A stretch of DNA of 64,000 bases from Rhynochetos jubatus. Lineage: Eukaryota; Chordata; Aves; Eurypygiformes; Rhynochetidae. Each line of letters begins with the position of its first letter. Position 1 is the first letter of the stretch. The stretch covers positions 30,689,408 to 30,753,407 of the forward strand of contig CM050657.1 in NCBI GenBank assembly GCA_027574665.1, written 5' to 3'. The notes below the pieces were generated by a model. The model searched no databases and was not told the DNA's origin. It worked only from the letters and a program-made list of their open reading frames with translations. Below are positions 31,901 to 43,536 of the stretch, one piece after another. The position numbers and the translations under genes are program-made.

Positions 31901-34096
31901 CCGAAAAGGGAACGAACTGCTAGAGCACAGCGAGAGGAAACAGCGCAAGCAATTCTTTCCTAGCTCTTTCTGTTGCCGAGGAACTGTGGCACTGTTGGAA
32001 CTGGAGATTGCAAGCAACACAGCGATCCGGCTGCTCTGGCACGCAGTGCTCTGCAAAGGCGCAGCAAGAAGGGACAAGAAATTCTCTCCTAACTCTTTCT
32101 GTTTGGTCGCATTACAGTGCTGCTTCAGATGTCCGTGTTCGGGCAGACGCTTCAACGAGCCGCGCATTCCAGCCTCTCCGAGCCTGTTAGCACAGAGAAG
32201 GTGACCCTGTGGATTTCGACTTTCCCGGGGATACAGAGCTCTGTCTTAAGAGGCATGCAGTGCTCTGCCAAAACAAACAAGGTTTCGCTAAGAAATTCCC
32301 TCGTAGCTCTTTCCCTTTTGGAGGAAAAGGGAGAGCTTTGTTTCTAAGCTTTGCAAGCGGTCCCGCGCTGTGCCGAAAAGGGAACGAACTGCTAGAGCAC
32401 AGCGAGAGAAAACAGCGCAAGCAATTCCTTCCTAGCTCTTTCTGTTGCCGAGGAACTGTGGCACTGTTGGAACTGGAGATTGCAAGCAACACAGCGACCC
32501 GGCTGCTCTGGCACGCAGTGCTCTGCAAGGGCGCAGCAAGAAGGGACAAGAAATTCTCTCCTAACTCTTTCTGTTTGGTCGCATTACAGTGCTGCTTCAG
32601 ATGTCCGTGTTCGGGCAGACGCTTCAACGAGCCGCGCATTCCAGGCTCTCCGAGCCTGTTAGCACAGAGAAGGTGACCCTGTGGATTTCGACTTTCCCGG
32701 GGATACAGAGCTCTGTCTTAAGAGGCATGCAGTGCTCTGCCAAAACAAACAAGGTTTCGCTAAGAAATTCCCTCGTAGCTCTTTCCCTTTTGGAGGAAAA
32801 GGGAGAGGTTTGTTTTTAAGCTTTGCAAGCGGTCCCGCGCTCTGCCGAAAAGGGAACGAACTGCTGGAGCACAGTGAGAGAAAACAGCGCAAGCAATTCC
32901 TTCCTAGCTCTTTCTGTTGCCGAGGAACTGTGGCACTGTTGGAACTGGAGATTGCAAGCAACACAGCGATCCGGCTGCTCTGGCACGCAGTGCTCTGCAA
33001 AGGCGCAGCAAGAAGGGACAAGAAATTCTCTCCTAACTCTTTCTGTTTGGTCGCATGACAGTGCTGCTTCAGATGTCCGTGTTCGGGCAGACGCTTCAAC
33101 GAGCCGCGCATTCCAGCCTCTCCGAGCCTGTTAGCACAGAGAAGGTGACCCTGTGGATTTCGACTTTCCCGGGGACACAGAGCTCTGTCTTAAGAGGCAT
33201 GCAGTGCTCTGCCAAAACAAACAAGGTTTCGCTAAGAAATTCCCTCGTAGCTCTTTCCCTTTTGGAGGAAAAGGGAGAGCTTTGTTTCTAAGCTTTGCAA
33301 GCGGTCCCGCGCTCTGCCGAAAAGGGAACGAACTGCTAGAGCACAGCGAGAGAAAACAGCGCAAGCAATTCCTTCCTAGCTCTTTCTGTTGCCGAGGAAC
33401 TGTGGCACTGTTGGAACTGGAGATTGCAAGCAACACAGCGATCCGGCTGCTCTGGCACGCAGTGCTCTGCAAAGGCGCAGCAAGAAGGGACAAGAAATTC
33501 TCTCCTAACTCTTTCTGTTTGGTCGCATTACAGTGCTGCTTCAGATGTCCGTGTTCGGGCAGACGCTTCAACGAGCCGCGCATTCCAGCCTCTCCGAGCC
33601 TGTTAGCACAGAGAAGGTGACCCTGTGGATTTCGACTTTCGCGGGGATCCAGAGCTCTGTCTTAAGAGGCATGCAGTGCTCTGCCAAAACAAACAAGGTT
33701 TCGCTAAGAAATTCCCTCGTAGCTCTTTCCCTTTTGGAGGAAAAGGGAGAGGTTTGTTTCTAAGCTTTGCAAGCAGTCCCGCGCTCTGCCGAAAAGGGAA
33801 CGAACTGCTAGAGCACAGCGAGAGAAAACAGCGCAAGCAATTCCTTCCTAGCTCTTTCTGTTGCCGAGGAACTGTGGCACTGTTGGAACTGGAGATTGCA
33901 AGCAACACAGCGATCCGGCTGCTCTGGCACGCAGTGCTCTGCAAAGGCGCAGCAAGAAGGGACAAGAAATTCTCTCCTAACTCTTTCTGTTTGGTCGCAT
34001 TACAGTGCTGCTTCAGATGTCCGTGTTCGGGCAGACGCTTCAATGAGCCGCGCATTCCAGCCTCTCCGAGCCTGTTAGCACAGAGAAGGTGACCCT
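28905..34096 (+). repeat. Divergent 11-monomer higher-order repeat, copy H5 (5192 bp)
   Basis: Starts: a 28905, b 29377, c 29849, d 30321, e-like 30793 (CTCTGCC; GGAGCACAGTG), plain 31265, h-like 31737, 32209 (GCTGTGCC, CGACCCGG, like the one at 2961 but without GTTGTAAC), i 32681, j 33153, k-like 33625. It has eleven monomers, all 472 bp. Positions e to h lack the private variants of H1-H3, and the k monomer lacks the 4-bp deletion while keeping G at 17 and C at 25. It looks like an earlier branch of the 11-mer. Confidence 0.75.
33625..34096 (+). repeat. k-like monomer without the 4-bp deletion (472 bp)
   Basis: It has G at offset 17, C at offset 25 and the CAATGAG end typical of k, but the full TAGCTCTTTCTGTTGCC. 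It also has a private GCAGTCC for GCGGTCC (a CpG transition). It either preserves the state before the deletion or was repaired by gene conversion. Confidence 0.85.
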
Positions 34097-37000
34097 GTGG
34101 ATTTCGACTTTCCCGGGGATACAGAGCTCTGTCTTAAGAGACATGCAGTGCTCTGCCAAAACAAACAAGGTTTCGCTAAGAAATTCCCTCGTAGCTCTTT
34201 CCCTTTTGGAGGAAAAGGGAGAGGTTTGTTTCTAAGCTTTGCAAGCGGTCCCGCGCTCTGCCGAAAAGGGAACGAACTGCTAGAGCACAGCGAGAGAAAA
34301 CAGCGCAAGCAATTCCTTCCTAGCTCTTTCTGTTGCCGAGGAACTGTGGCACTGTTGGAACTGGAGATTGCAAGCAACACAGCGATCCGGCTGCTCTGGC
34401 ACGCAGTGCTCTGCAAAGGCGCAGCAAGAAGGGACAAGAAATTCTCTCCTAACTCTTTCTGTTTGGTCGCATTACAGTGCTGCTTCAGATGTCCGTGTTC
34501 GGGCAGACGCTTCAACGAGCCGCGCATTCCAGCCTCTCCGAGCCTGTTAGCACAGAGAAGGTGACCCTGTGGATTTCGACTTTCCCGGGGATACAGAGCT
34601 CTGTCTTAAGAGGCATGCAGTGCTCTGCCAAAACAAACAAGGTTTCGCTAAGAAATTCCCTCGTAGCTCTTTCCCTTTTGGAGGAAAAGGGAGAGGTTTG
34701 TTTCTAAGCTTTGCAAGCGGTCCCGCGCTCTGCCGAAAAGGGAACGAACTGCTAGAGCACAGCGAGAGAAAACAGCGCAAGCAATTCCTTCCTAGCTCTT
34801 TCTGTTGCCGAGGAACTGTGGCACTGTTGGAACTGGAGATTGCAAGCAACACAGCGATCCGGCTGCTCTGGCACGCAGTGCTCTGCAAGGGCGCAGCAAG
34901 AAGGGACAAGAAATTCTCTCCTAACTCTTTCTGTTTGGTCGCATTACAGTGCTGCTTCAGATGTCCGTGTTCGGGCAGACGCTTCAACGAGCCGCGCATT
35001 CCAGCCTCTCCGAGCCTGTTAGCACAGAGAAGGTGACCCTGTGGATTTCGACTTTCCCGGGGATACAGAGCTCTGTCTTAAGAGCCATGCAGTGCTCTGC
35101 CAAAACAAACAAGGTTTCGCTAAGAAATTCCCTCGTAGCTCTTTCCCTTTTGGAGGAAAAGGGAGAGGTTTGTTTCTAAGCTTTGCAAGCGGTCCCGCGC
35201 TCTGCCGAAAAGGGAACGAACTGCTAGAGCACAGCGAGAGAAAACAGCGCAAGCAATTCCTTCCTAGCTCTTTCTGTTGCCGAGGAACTGTGGCACTGTT
35301 GGAACTGGAGATTGCAAGCAACACAGCGATCCGGCTGCTCTGGCACGCAGTGCTCTGCAAGGGCGCAGCAAGAAGGGACAAGAAATTCTCTCCTAACTCT
35401 TTCTGTTTGGTCGCATTACAGTGCTGCTTCAGATGTCCGTGTTCGGGCAGACGCTTCAACGAGCCGCGCATTCGAGCCTCTCCGAGCCTGTTAGCACAGA
35501 GAAGGTGACCCTGTGGATTTCGACTTTCCAGGGGATACAGTGCTCTGTCTTAAGAGACATGCAGTGCTCTGCCAAAACAAACAAGGTTTCGCTAAGAAAT
35601 TCCCTCGTAGCTCTTTCCCTTTTGGAGGAAAAGGGAGAGGTTTGTTTTTAAGCTTTGCAAGCGGTCCCGCGCTCTGCCGAAAAGGGAACGAACTGCTGGA
35701 GCACAGCGAGAGAAATCAGCGCAAGCAATTCCTTCCTAGCTCTTTCTGTTGCCGAGGAACTGTGGCACTGTTGGAACTGGAGATTGCAAGCAACACAGCG
35801 ATCCGGCTGCTCTGGCACGCAGTGCTCTGCAAAGGCGCAGCAAGAAGGGACAAGAAATTCTCTCCTAACTCTTTCTGTTTGGTCGCATTACAGTGCTGCT
35901 TCAGATGTCCGTGTTCGGGCAGACGCTTCAACGAGCCGCGCATTCCAGCCTCTCCGAGCCTGTTAGCACAGAGAAGGTGACCCTGTGGATTTCGACTTTC
36001 CCGGGGATACAGAGCTCTGTCTTAAGAGGCATGCAGTGCTCTGCCAAAACAAACAAGGTTTCGCTAAGAAATTCCCTCGTAGCTCTTTCCCTTTTGGAGG
36101 AAAAGGGAGAGGTTTGTTTCTAAGCTTTGCAAGCGGTCCCGCGCTCTGCCGAAAAGGGAACGAACTGCTAGAGCACAGCGAGAGAAAACAGCGCAAGCAA
36201 TTCCTTCCTAGCTCTTTCTGTTGCCGAGGAACTGTGGCACTGTTGGAACTGGAGATTGCAAGCAACACAGCGATCCGGCTGCTCTGGCACGCAGTGCTCT
36301 GCAAAGGCGCAGCAAGAAGGGACAAGAAATTCTCTCCTAACTCTTTCTGTTTGGTCGCATTACAGTGCTGCTTCAGATGTCCGTGTTCGGGCAGACGCTT
36401 CAACGAGCCGCGCATTCCAGCCTCTCCGAGCCTGTTAGCACAGAGAAGGTGACCCTGTGGATTTCGACTTTCCCGGGGATACAGAGCTCTGTCTTAAGAG
36501 GCATGCAGTGCTCTGCCAAAACAAACAAGGTTTCGCTAAGAAATTCCCTCGTAGCTCTTTCCCTTTTGGAGGAAAAGGGAGAGGTTTGTTTCTAAGCTTT
36601 GCAAGCGGTCCCGCGCTCTGCCGAAAAGGGAACGAACTGCTAGAGCACAGCGAGAGGAAACAGCGCAAGCAATTCTTTCCTAGCTCTTTCTGTTGCCGAG
36701 GAACTGTGGCACTGTTGGAACTGGAGATTGCAAGCAACACAGCGATCCGGCTGCTCTGGCACGCAGTGCTCTGCAAAGGCGCAGCAAGAAGGGACAAGAA
36801 ATTCTCTCCTAACTCTTTCTGTTTGGTCGCATTACAGTGCTGCTTCAGATGTCCGTGTTCGGGCAGACGCTTCAACGAGCCGCGCATTCCAGCCTCTCCG
36901 AGCCTGTTAGCACAGAGAAGGTGACCCTGTGGATTTCGACTTTCCCGGGGATCCAGAGCTCTGTCTTAAGAGACATGCAGTGCTCTGCCAAAACAAACAA

Positions 37001-38344
37001 GGTTTCGCTAAGAAATTCCCTCGTAGCTCTTTCCCTTTTGGAGGAAAAGGGAGAGGTTTGTTTTTAAGCTTTGCAAGCGGTCCCGCGCTCTGCCGAAAAG
37101 GGAACGAACTGCTGGAGCACAGTGAGAGAAAACAGCGCAAGCAATTCCTTCCTAGCTCTTTCTGTTGCCGAGGAACTGTGGCACTGTTGGAACTGGAGAT
37201 TGCAAGCAACACAGCGATCCGGCTGCTCTGGCACGCAGTGCTCTGCAAAGGCGCAGCAAGAAGGGACAAGAAATTCTCTCCTAACTCTTTCTGTTTGGTC
37301 GCATTACAGTGCTGCTTCAGATGTCCGTGTTCGGGCAGACGCTTCAACGAGCCGCGCATTCCAGCCTCTCCGAGCCTGTTAGCACAGAGAAGGTGACCCT
37401 GTGGATTTCGACTTTCCCGGGGATACAGAGCTCTGTCTTAAGAGGCATGCAGTGCTCTGCCAAAACAAACAAGGTTTCGCTAAGAAATTCCCTCGTAGCT
37501 CTTTCCCTTTTGGAGGAAAAGGGAGAGGTTTGTTTCTAAGCTTTGCAAGCGGTCCCGCGCTCTGCCGAAAAGGGAACGAACTGCTAGAGCACAGCGAGAG
37601 AAAACAGCGCAAGCAATTCCTTCCTAGCTCTTTCTGTTGCCGAGGAACTGTGGCACTGTTGGAACTGGAGATTGCAAGCAACACAGCGATCCGGCTGCTC
37701 TGGCACGCAGTGCTCTGCAAAGGCGCAGCAAGAAGGGACAAGAAATTCTCTCCTAACTCTTTCTGTTTGGTCGCATTACAGTGCTGCTTCAGATGTCCGT
37801 GTTCGGGCAGACGCTTCAACGAGCCGCGCATTCCAGCCTCTCCGAGCCTGTTAGCACAGAGAAGGTGACCCTGTGGATTTCGACTTTCCCGGGGATACAG
37901 AGCTCTGTCTTAAGAGGCATGCAGTGCTCTGCCAAAACAAACAAGGTTTCGCTAAGAAATTCCCTCGTAGCTCTTTCCCTTTTGGAGGAAAAGGGAGAGC
38001 TTTGTTTCTAAGCTTTGCAAGCGGTCCCGCGCTCTGCCGAAAAGGGAACGAACTGCTGGAGCACAGTGAGAGAAAACAGCGCAAGCAATTCCTTCCTAGC
38101 TCTTTCTGTTGCCGAGGAACTGTGGCACTGTTGGAACTGGAGATTGCAAGCAACACAGCGATCCGGCTGCTCTGGCACGCAGTGCTCTGCAAAGGCGCAG
38201 CAAGAAGGGACAAGAAATTCTCTCCTAACTCTTTCTGTTTGGTCGCATTACAGTGCTGCTTCAGATGTCCGTGTTCGGGCAGACGCTTCAACGAGCCGCG
38301 CATTCGAGCCTCTCCGAGCCTGTTAGCACAGAGAAGGTGACCCT
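34097..38344 (+). repeat. Transition block of nine monomers between the two families
   Basis: Starts: 34097 (A at 45), 34569 (G at 321), 35041 (private C at 45, G at 434), 35513 (private CCAGGGG, ACAGTGCTCTG and AGAAATCAGC), 35985, 36457 (TTCTTTCC), 36929 (C at 25, T at 136, GGAGCACAGTG), 37401, 37873 (C at 128, GGAGCACAGTG, G at 434). They still have the left-family CAGCGCAAGC but not the a-k order. Private changes are concentrated in 35041-35984, which suggests a stretch that has escaped recent homogenisation. Confidence 0.7.
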
Positions 38345-38816
38345 GTGGATTTCGACTTTGCCGGGGATACAGAGCTCTGTCTTAAGAGGCATGCAGTGCT
38401 CTGCCAAAACAAACAAGGTTTCGCTAAGAAATTCCCTCGTAGCTCTTTCCCTTTTGGAGGAAAAGGGAGAGGTTTGTTTCTAAGCTTTGCAAGCGGTCCC
38501 GCGCTCTGCCGAAAAGGGAACGAACTGCTGGAGCACAGCGAGAGAAAACAGCGTCAGCAATTCCTTCCTAGCTCTTTCTGTTGCCGAGGAACTGTGGCAC
38601 TGTTGGAACTGGAGATTGCAAGCAACACAGCGATCCGGCTGCTCTGGCACGCAGTGCTCTGCAAAGGCGCAGCAAGAAGGGACAAGAAATTCTCTCCTAA
38701 CTCTTTCTGTTTGGTCGCATTACAGTGCTGCTTCAGATGTCCGTGTTCGGGCAGACGCTTCAACGAGCCGCGCATTCGAGCCTCTCCGAGCCTGTTAGCA
38801 CAGAGAAGGTGACCCT
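38345..38816 (+). repeat. First monomer of the right-hand ('R') family
   Basis: This is the leftmost monomer with G at offset 16 (GACTTTGCCGG) and CAGCGTCAGC (T at 210, C at 211), together with G at 186 and G at 434. From here to the right edge these states, or GAGCGTAAGC, dominate. Confidence 0.85.
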
Positions 38817-41176
38817 GTGGATTTCGACTTTGCCGGGGATACAGAGCTCTGTCTTAAGAGGCATGCAGTGCTCTGCCAAAACAAACAAGGTTTCGCTAAG
38901 AAATTCCCTCGTAGCTCTTTCCCTTTTGGAGGAAAAGGGAGAGCTTTGTTTCTAAGCTTTGCAAGCGGTCCCGCGCTCTGCCGAAAAGGGAACGAACTGC
39001 TGGAGCACAGTGAGAGAAAACAGCGCAAGCAATTCCTTCCTAGCTCTTTCTGTTGCCGAGGAACTGTGGCACTGTTGGAACTGGAGATTGCAAGCAACAC
39101 AGCGATCCGGCTGCTCTGGCACGCAGTGCTCTGCAAAGGCGCAGCAAGAAGGGACAAGAAATTCTCTCCTAACTCTTTCTGTTTGGTCGCATTACAGTGC
39201 TGCTTCAGATGTCCGTGTTCGGGCAGACGCTTCAACGAGCCGCGCATTCCAGCCTCTCCGAGCCTGTTAGCACAGAGAAGGTGACCCTGTGGATTTCGAC
39301 TTTCCCGGGGACACAGAGCTCTGTCTTAAGAGGCATGCAGTGCTCTGCCAAAACAAACAAGGTTTCGCTAAGAAATTCCCTCGTAGCTCTTTCCCTTTTG
39401 GAGGAAAAGGGAGAGGTTTGTTTCTAAGCTTTGCAAGCGGTCCCGCGCTCTGCCGAAAAGGGAACGAACTGCTAGAGCACAGCGAGAGAAAACAGCGCAA
39501 GCAATTCCTTCCTAGCTCTTTCTGTTGCCGAGGAACTGTGGCACTGTTGGAACTGGAGATTGCAAGCAACACAGCGATCCGGCTGCTCTGGCACGCAGTG
39601 CTCTGCAAGGGCGCAGCAAGAAGGGACAAGAAATTCTCTCCTAACTCTTTCTGTTTGGTCGCATTACAGTGCTGCTTCAGATGGCCGTGTTCGGGCAGAC
39701 GCTTCAACGAGCCGCGCATTCCAGCCTCTCCGAGCCTGTTAGCACAGAGAAGGTGACCCTGTGGATTTCGACTTTCCCGGGGATCCAGAGCTCTGTCTTA
39801 AGAGGCATGCAGTGCTCTGCCAAAACAAACAAGGTTTCGCTAAGAAATTCCCTCGTAGCTCTTTCCCTTTTGGAGGAAAAGGGAGAGGTTTGTTTTTAAG
39901 CTTTGCAAGCGGTCCCGCGCTCTGCCGAAAAGGGAACGAACTGCTGGAGCACAGTGAGAGAAAACAGCGCAAGCAATTCCTTCCTAGCTCTTTCTGTTGC
40001 CGAGGAACTGTGGCACTGTTGGAACTGGAGATTGCAAGCAACACAGCGATCCGGCTGCTCTGGCACGCAGTGCTCTGCAAAGGCGCAGCAAGAAGGGACA
40101 AGAAATTCTCTCCTAACTCTTTCTGTTTGGTCGCATGACAGTGCTGCTTCAGATGTCCGTGTTCGGGCAGACGCTTCAACGAGCCGCGCATTCGAGCCTC
40201 TCCGAGCCTGTTAGCACAGAGAAGGTGACCCTGTGGATTTCGACTTTCCCGGGGACACAGAGCTCTGTCTTAAGAGGCATGCAGTGCTCTGCCAAAACAA
40301 ACAAGGTTTCGCTAAGAAATTCCCTCGTAGCTCTTTCCCTTTTGGAGGAAAAGGGAGAGGTTTGTTTCTAAGCTTTGCAAGCGGTCCCGCGCTCTGCCGA
40401 AAAGGGAACGAACTGCTAGAGCACAGCGAGAGAAAAGAGCGTAAGCAATTCCTTCCTAGCTCTTTCTGTTGCCGAGGAACTGTGGCACTGTTGGAACTGG
40501 AGATTGCAAGCAACACAGCGATCCGGCTGCTCTGGCACGCAGTGCTCTGCAAAGGCGCAGCAAGAAGGGACAAGAAATTCTCTCCTAACTCTTTCTGTTT
40601 GGTCGCATTACAGTGCTGCTTCAGATGTCCGTGTTCGGGCAGACGCTTCAACGAGCCGCGCATTCGAGCCTCTCCGAGCCTGTTAGCACAGAGAAGGTGA
40701 CCCTGTGGATTTCGACTTTGCCGGGGATACAGAGCTCTGTCTTAAGAGGCATGCAGTGCTCTGCCAAAACAAACAAGGTTTCGCTAAGAAATTCCCTCGT
40801 AGCTCTTTCCCTTTTGGAGGAAAAGGGAGAGGTTTGTTTCTAAGCTTTGCAAGCGGTCCCGCGCTCTGCCGAAAAGGGAACGAACTGCTAGAGCACAGCG
40901 AGAGAAAAGAGCGTAAGCAATTCCTTCCTAGCTCTTTCTGTTGCCGAGGAACTGTGGCACTGTTGGAACTGGAGATTGCAAGCAACACAGCGATCCGGCT
41001 GCTCTGGCACGCAGTGCTCTGCAAAGGCGCAGCAAGAAGGGACAAGAAATTCTCTCCTAACTCTTTCTGTTTGGTCGCATTACAGTGCTGCTTCAGATGT
41101 CCGTGTTCGGGCAGACGCTTCAACGAGCCGCGCATTCGAGCCTCTCCGAGCCTGTTAGCACAGAGAAGGTGACCCT
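38817..41176 (+). repeat. 5-monomer unit, first copy (2360 bp)
   Basis: Starts: 38817 (G at 16, C at 128, GGAGCACAGTG), 39289 (C at 24, G at 321, G at 396), 39761 (type-i-like: C at 25, T at 136, GGAGCACAGTG, G at 377, G at 434), 40233 (C at 24, GAGCGTAAGC) and 40705 (G at 16, GAGCGTAAGC). The same series follows at 41177. The middle monomer is of the left family, embedded among R monomers. Confidence 0.82.
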
Positions 41177-43536
41177 GTGGATTTCGACTTTGCCGGGGAT
41201 ACAGAGCTCTGTCTTAAGAGGCATGCAGTGCTCTGCCAAAACAAACAAGGTTTCGCTAAGAAATTCCCTCGTAGCTCTTTCCCTTTTGGAGGAAAAGGGA
41301 GAGCTTTGTTTCTAAGCTTTGCAAGCGGTCCCGCGCTCTGCCGAAAAGGGAACGAACTGCTGGAGCACAGTGAGAGAAAACAGCGCAAGCAATTCCTTCC
41401 TAGCTCTTTCTGTTGCCGAGGAACTGTGGCACTGTTGGAACTGGAGATTGCAAGCAACACAGCGATCCGGCTGCTCTGGCACGCAGTGCTCTGCAAAGGC
41501 GCAGCAAGAAGGGACAAGAAATTCTCTCCTAACTCTTTCTGTTTGGTCGCATTACAGTGCTGCTTCAGATGTCCGTGTTCGGGCAGACGCTTCAACGAGC
41601 CGCGCATTCCAGCCTCTCCGAGCCTGTTAGCACAGAGAAGGTGACCCTGTGGATTTCGACTTTCCCGGGGACACAGAGCTCTGTCTTAAGAGGCATGCAG
41701 TGCTCTGCCAAAACAAACAAGGTTTCGCTAAGAAATTCCCTCGTAGCTCTTTCCCTTTTGGAGGAAAAGGGAGAGGTTTGTTTCTAAGCTTTGCAAGCGG
41801 TCCCGCGCTCTGCCGAAAAGGGAACGAACTGCTAGAGCACAGCGAGAGAAAACAGCGCAAGCAATTCCTTCCTAGCTCTTTCTGTTGCCGAGGAACTGTG
41901 GCACTGTTGGAACTGGAGATTGCAAGCAACACAGCGATCCGGCTGCTCTGGCACGCAGTGCTCTGCAAGGGCGCAGCAAGAAGGGACAAGAAATTCTCTC
42001 CTAACTCTTTCTGTTTGGTCGCATTACAGTGCTGCTTCAGATGGCCGTGTTCGGGCAGACGCTTCAACGAGCCGCGCATTCCAGCCTCTCCGAGCCTGTT
42101 AGCACAGAGAAGGTGACCCTGTGGATTTCGACTTTCCCGGGGATCCAGAGCTCTGTCTTAAGAGGCATGCAGTGCTCTGCCAAAACAAACAAGGTTTCGC
42201 TAAGAAATTCCCTCGTAGCTCTTTCCCTTTTGGAGGAAAAGGGAGAGGTTTGTTTTTAAGCTTTGCAAGCGGTCCCGCGCTCTGCCGAAAAGGGAACGAA
42301 CTGCTGGAGCACAGTGAGAGAAAACAGCGCAAGCAATTCCTTCCTAGCTCTTTCTGTTGCCGAGGAACTGTGGCACTGTTGGAACTGGAGATTGCAAGCA
42401 ACACAGCGATCCGGCTGCTCTGGCACGCAGTGCTCTGCAAAGGCGCAGCAAGAAGGGACAAGAAATTCTCTCCTAACTCTTTCTGTTTGGTCGCATGACA
42501 GTGCTGCTTCAGATGTCCGTGTTCGGGCAGACGCTTCAACGAGCCGCGCATTCGAGCCTCTCCGAGCCTGTTAGCACAGAGAAGGTGACCCTGTGGATTT
42601 CGACTTTCCCGGGGACACAGAGCTCTGTCTTAAGAGGCATGCAGTGCTCTGCCAAAACAAACAAGGTTTCGCTAAGAAATTCCCTCGTAGCTCTTTCCCT
42701 TTTGGAGGAAAAGGGAGAGGTTTGTTTCTAAGCTTTGCAAGCGGTCCCGCGCTCTGCCGAAAAGGGAACGAACTGCTAGAGCACAGCGAGAGAAAAGAGC
42801 GTAAGCAATTCCTTCCTAGCTCTTTCTGTTGCCGAGGAACTGTGGCACTGTTGGAACTGGAGATTGCAAGCAACACAGCGATCCGGCTGCTCTGGCACGC
42901 AGTGCTCTGCAAAGGCGCAGCAAGAAGGGACAAGAAATTCTCTCCTAACTCTTTCTGTTTGGTCGCATTACAGTGCTGCTTCAGATGTCCGTGTTCGGGC
43001 AGACGCTTCAACGAGCCGCGCATTCGAGCCTCTCCGAGCCTGTTAGCACAGAGAAGGTGACCCTGTGGATTTCGACTTTGCCGGGGATACAGAGCTCTGT
43101 CTTAAGAGGCATGCAGTGCTCTGCCAAAACAAACAAGGTTTCGCTAAGAAATTCCCTCGTAGCTCTTTCCCTTTTGGAGGAAAAGGGAGAGGTTTGTTTC
43201 TAAGCTTTGCAAGCGGTCCCGCGCTCTGCCGAAAAGGGAACGAACTGCTGGAGCACAGCGAGAGAAAACAGCGTAAGCAATTCCTTCCTAGCTCTTTCTG
43301 TTGCCGAGGAACTGTGGCACTGTTGGAACTGGAGATTGCAAGCAACACAGCGATCCGGCTGCTCTGGCACGCAGTGCTCTGCAAAGGCGCAGCAAGAAGG
43401 GACAAGAAATTCTCTCCTAACTCTTTCTGTTTGGTCGCATTACAGTGCTGCTTCAGATGTCCGTGTTCGGGCAGACGCTTCAACGAGCCGCGCATTCGAG
43501 CCTCTCCGAGCCTGTTAGCACAGAGAAGGTGACCCT
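41177..43536 (+). repeat. 5-monomer unit, second copy (2360 bp)
   Basis: Monomers at 41177, 41649, 42121 and 42593 match those of the first copy at every marker. The fifth, at 43065, keeps G at 16 but has GCTGGAGCAC and CAGCGTAAGC instead of GCTAGAGCAC and GAGCGTAAGC. It is thus a mosaic leading into the next monomer, which resembles the one at 38345. Confidence 0.8.
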
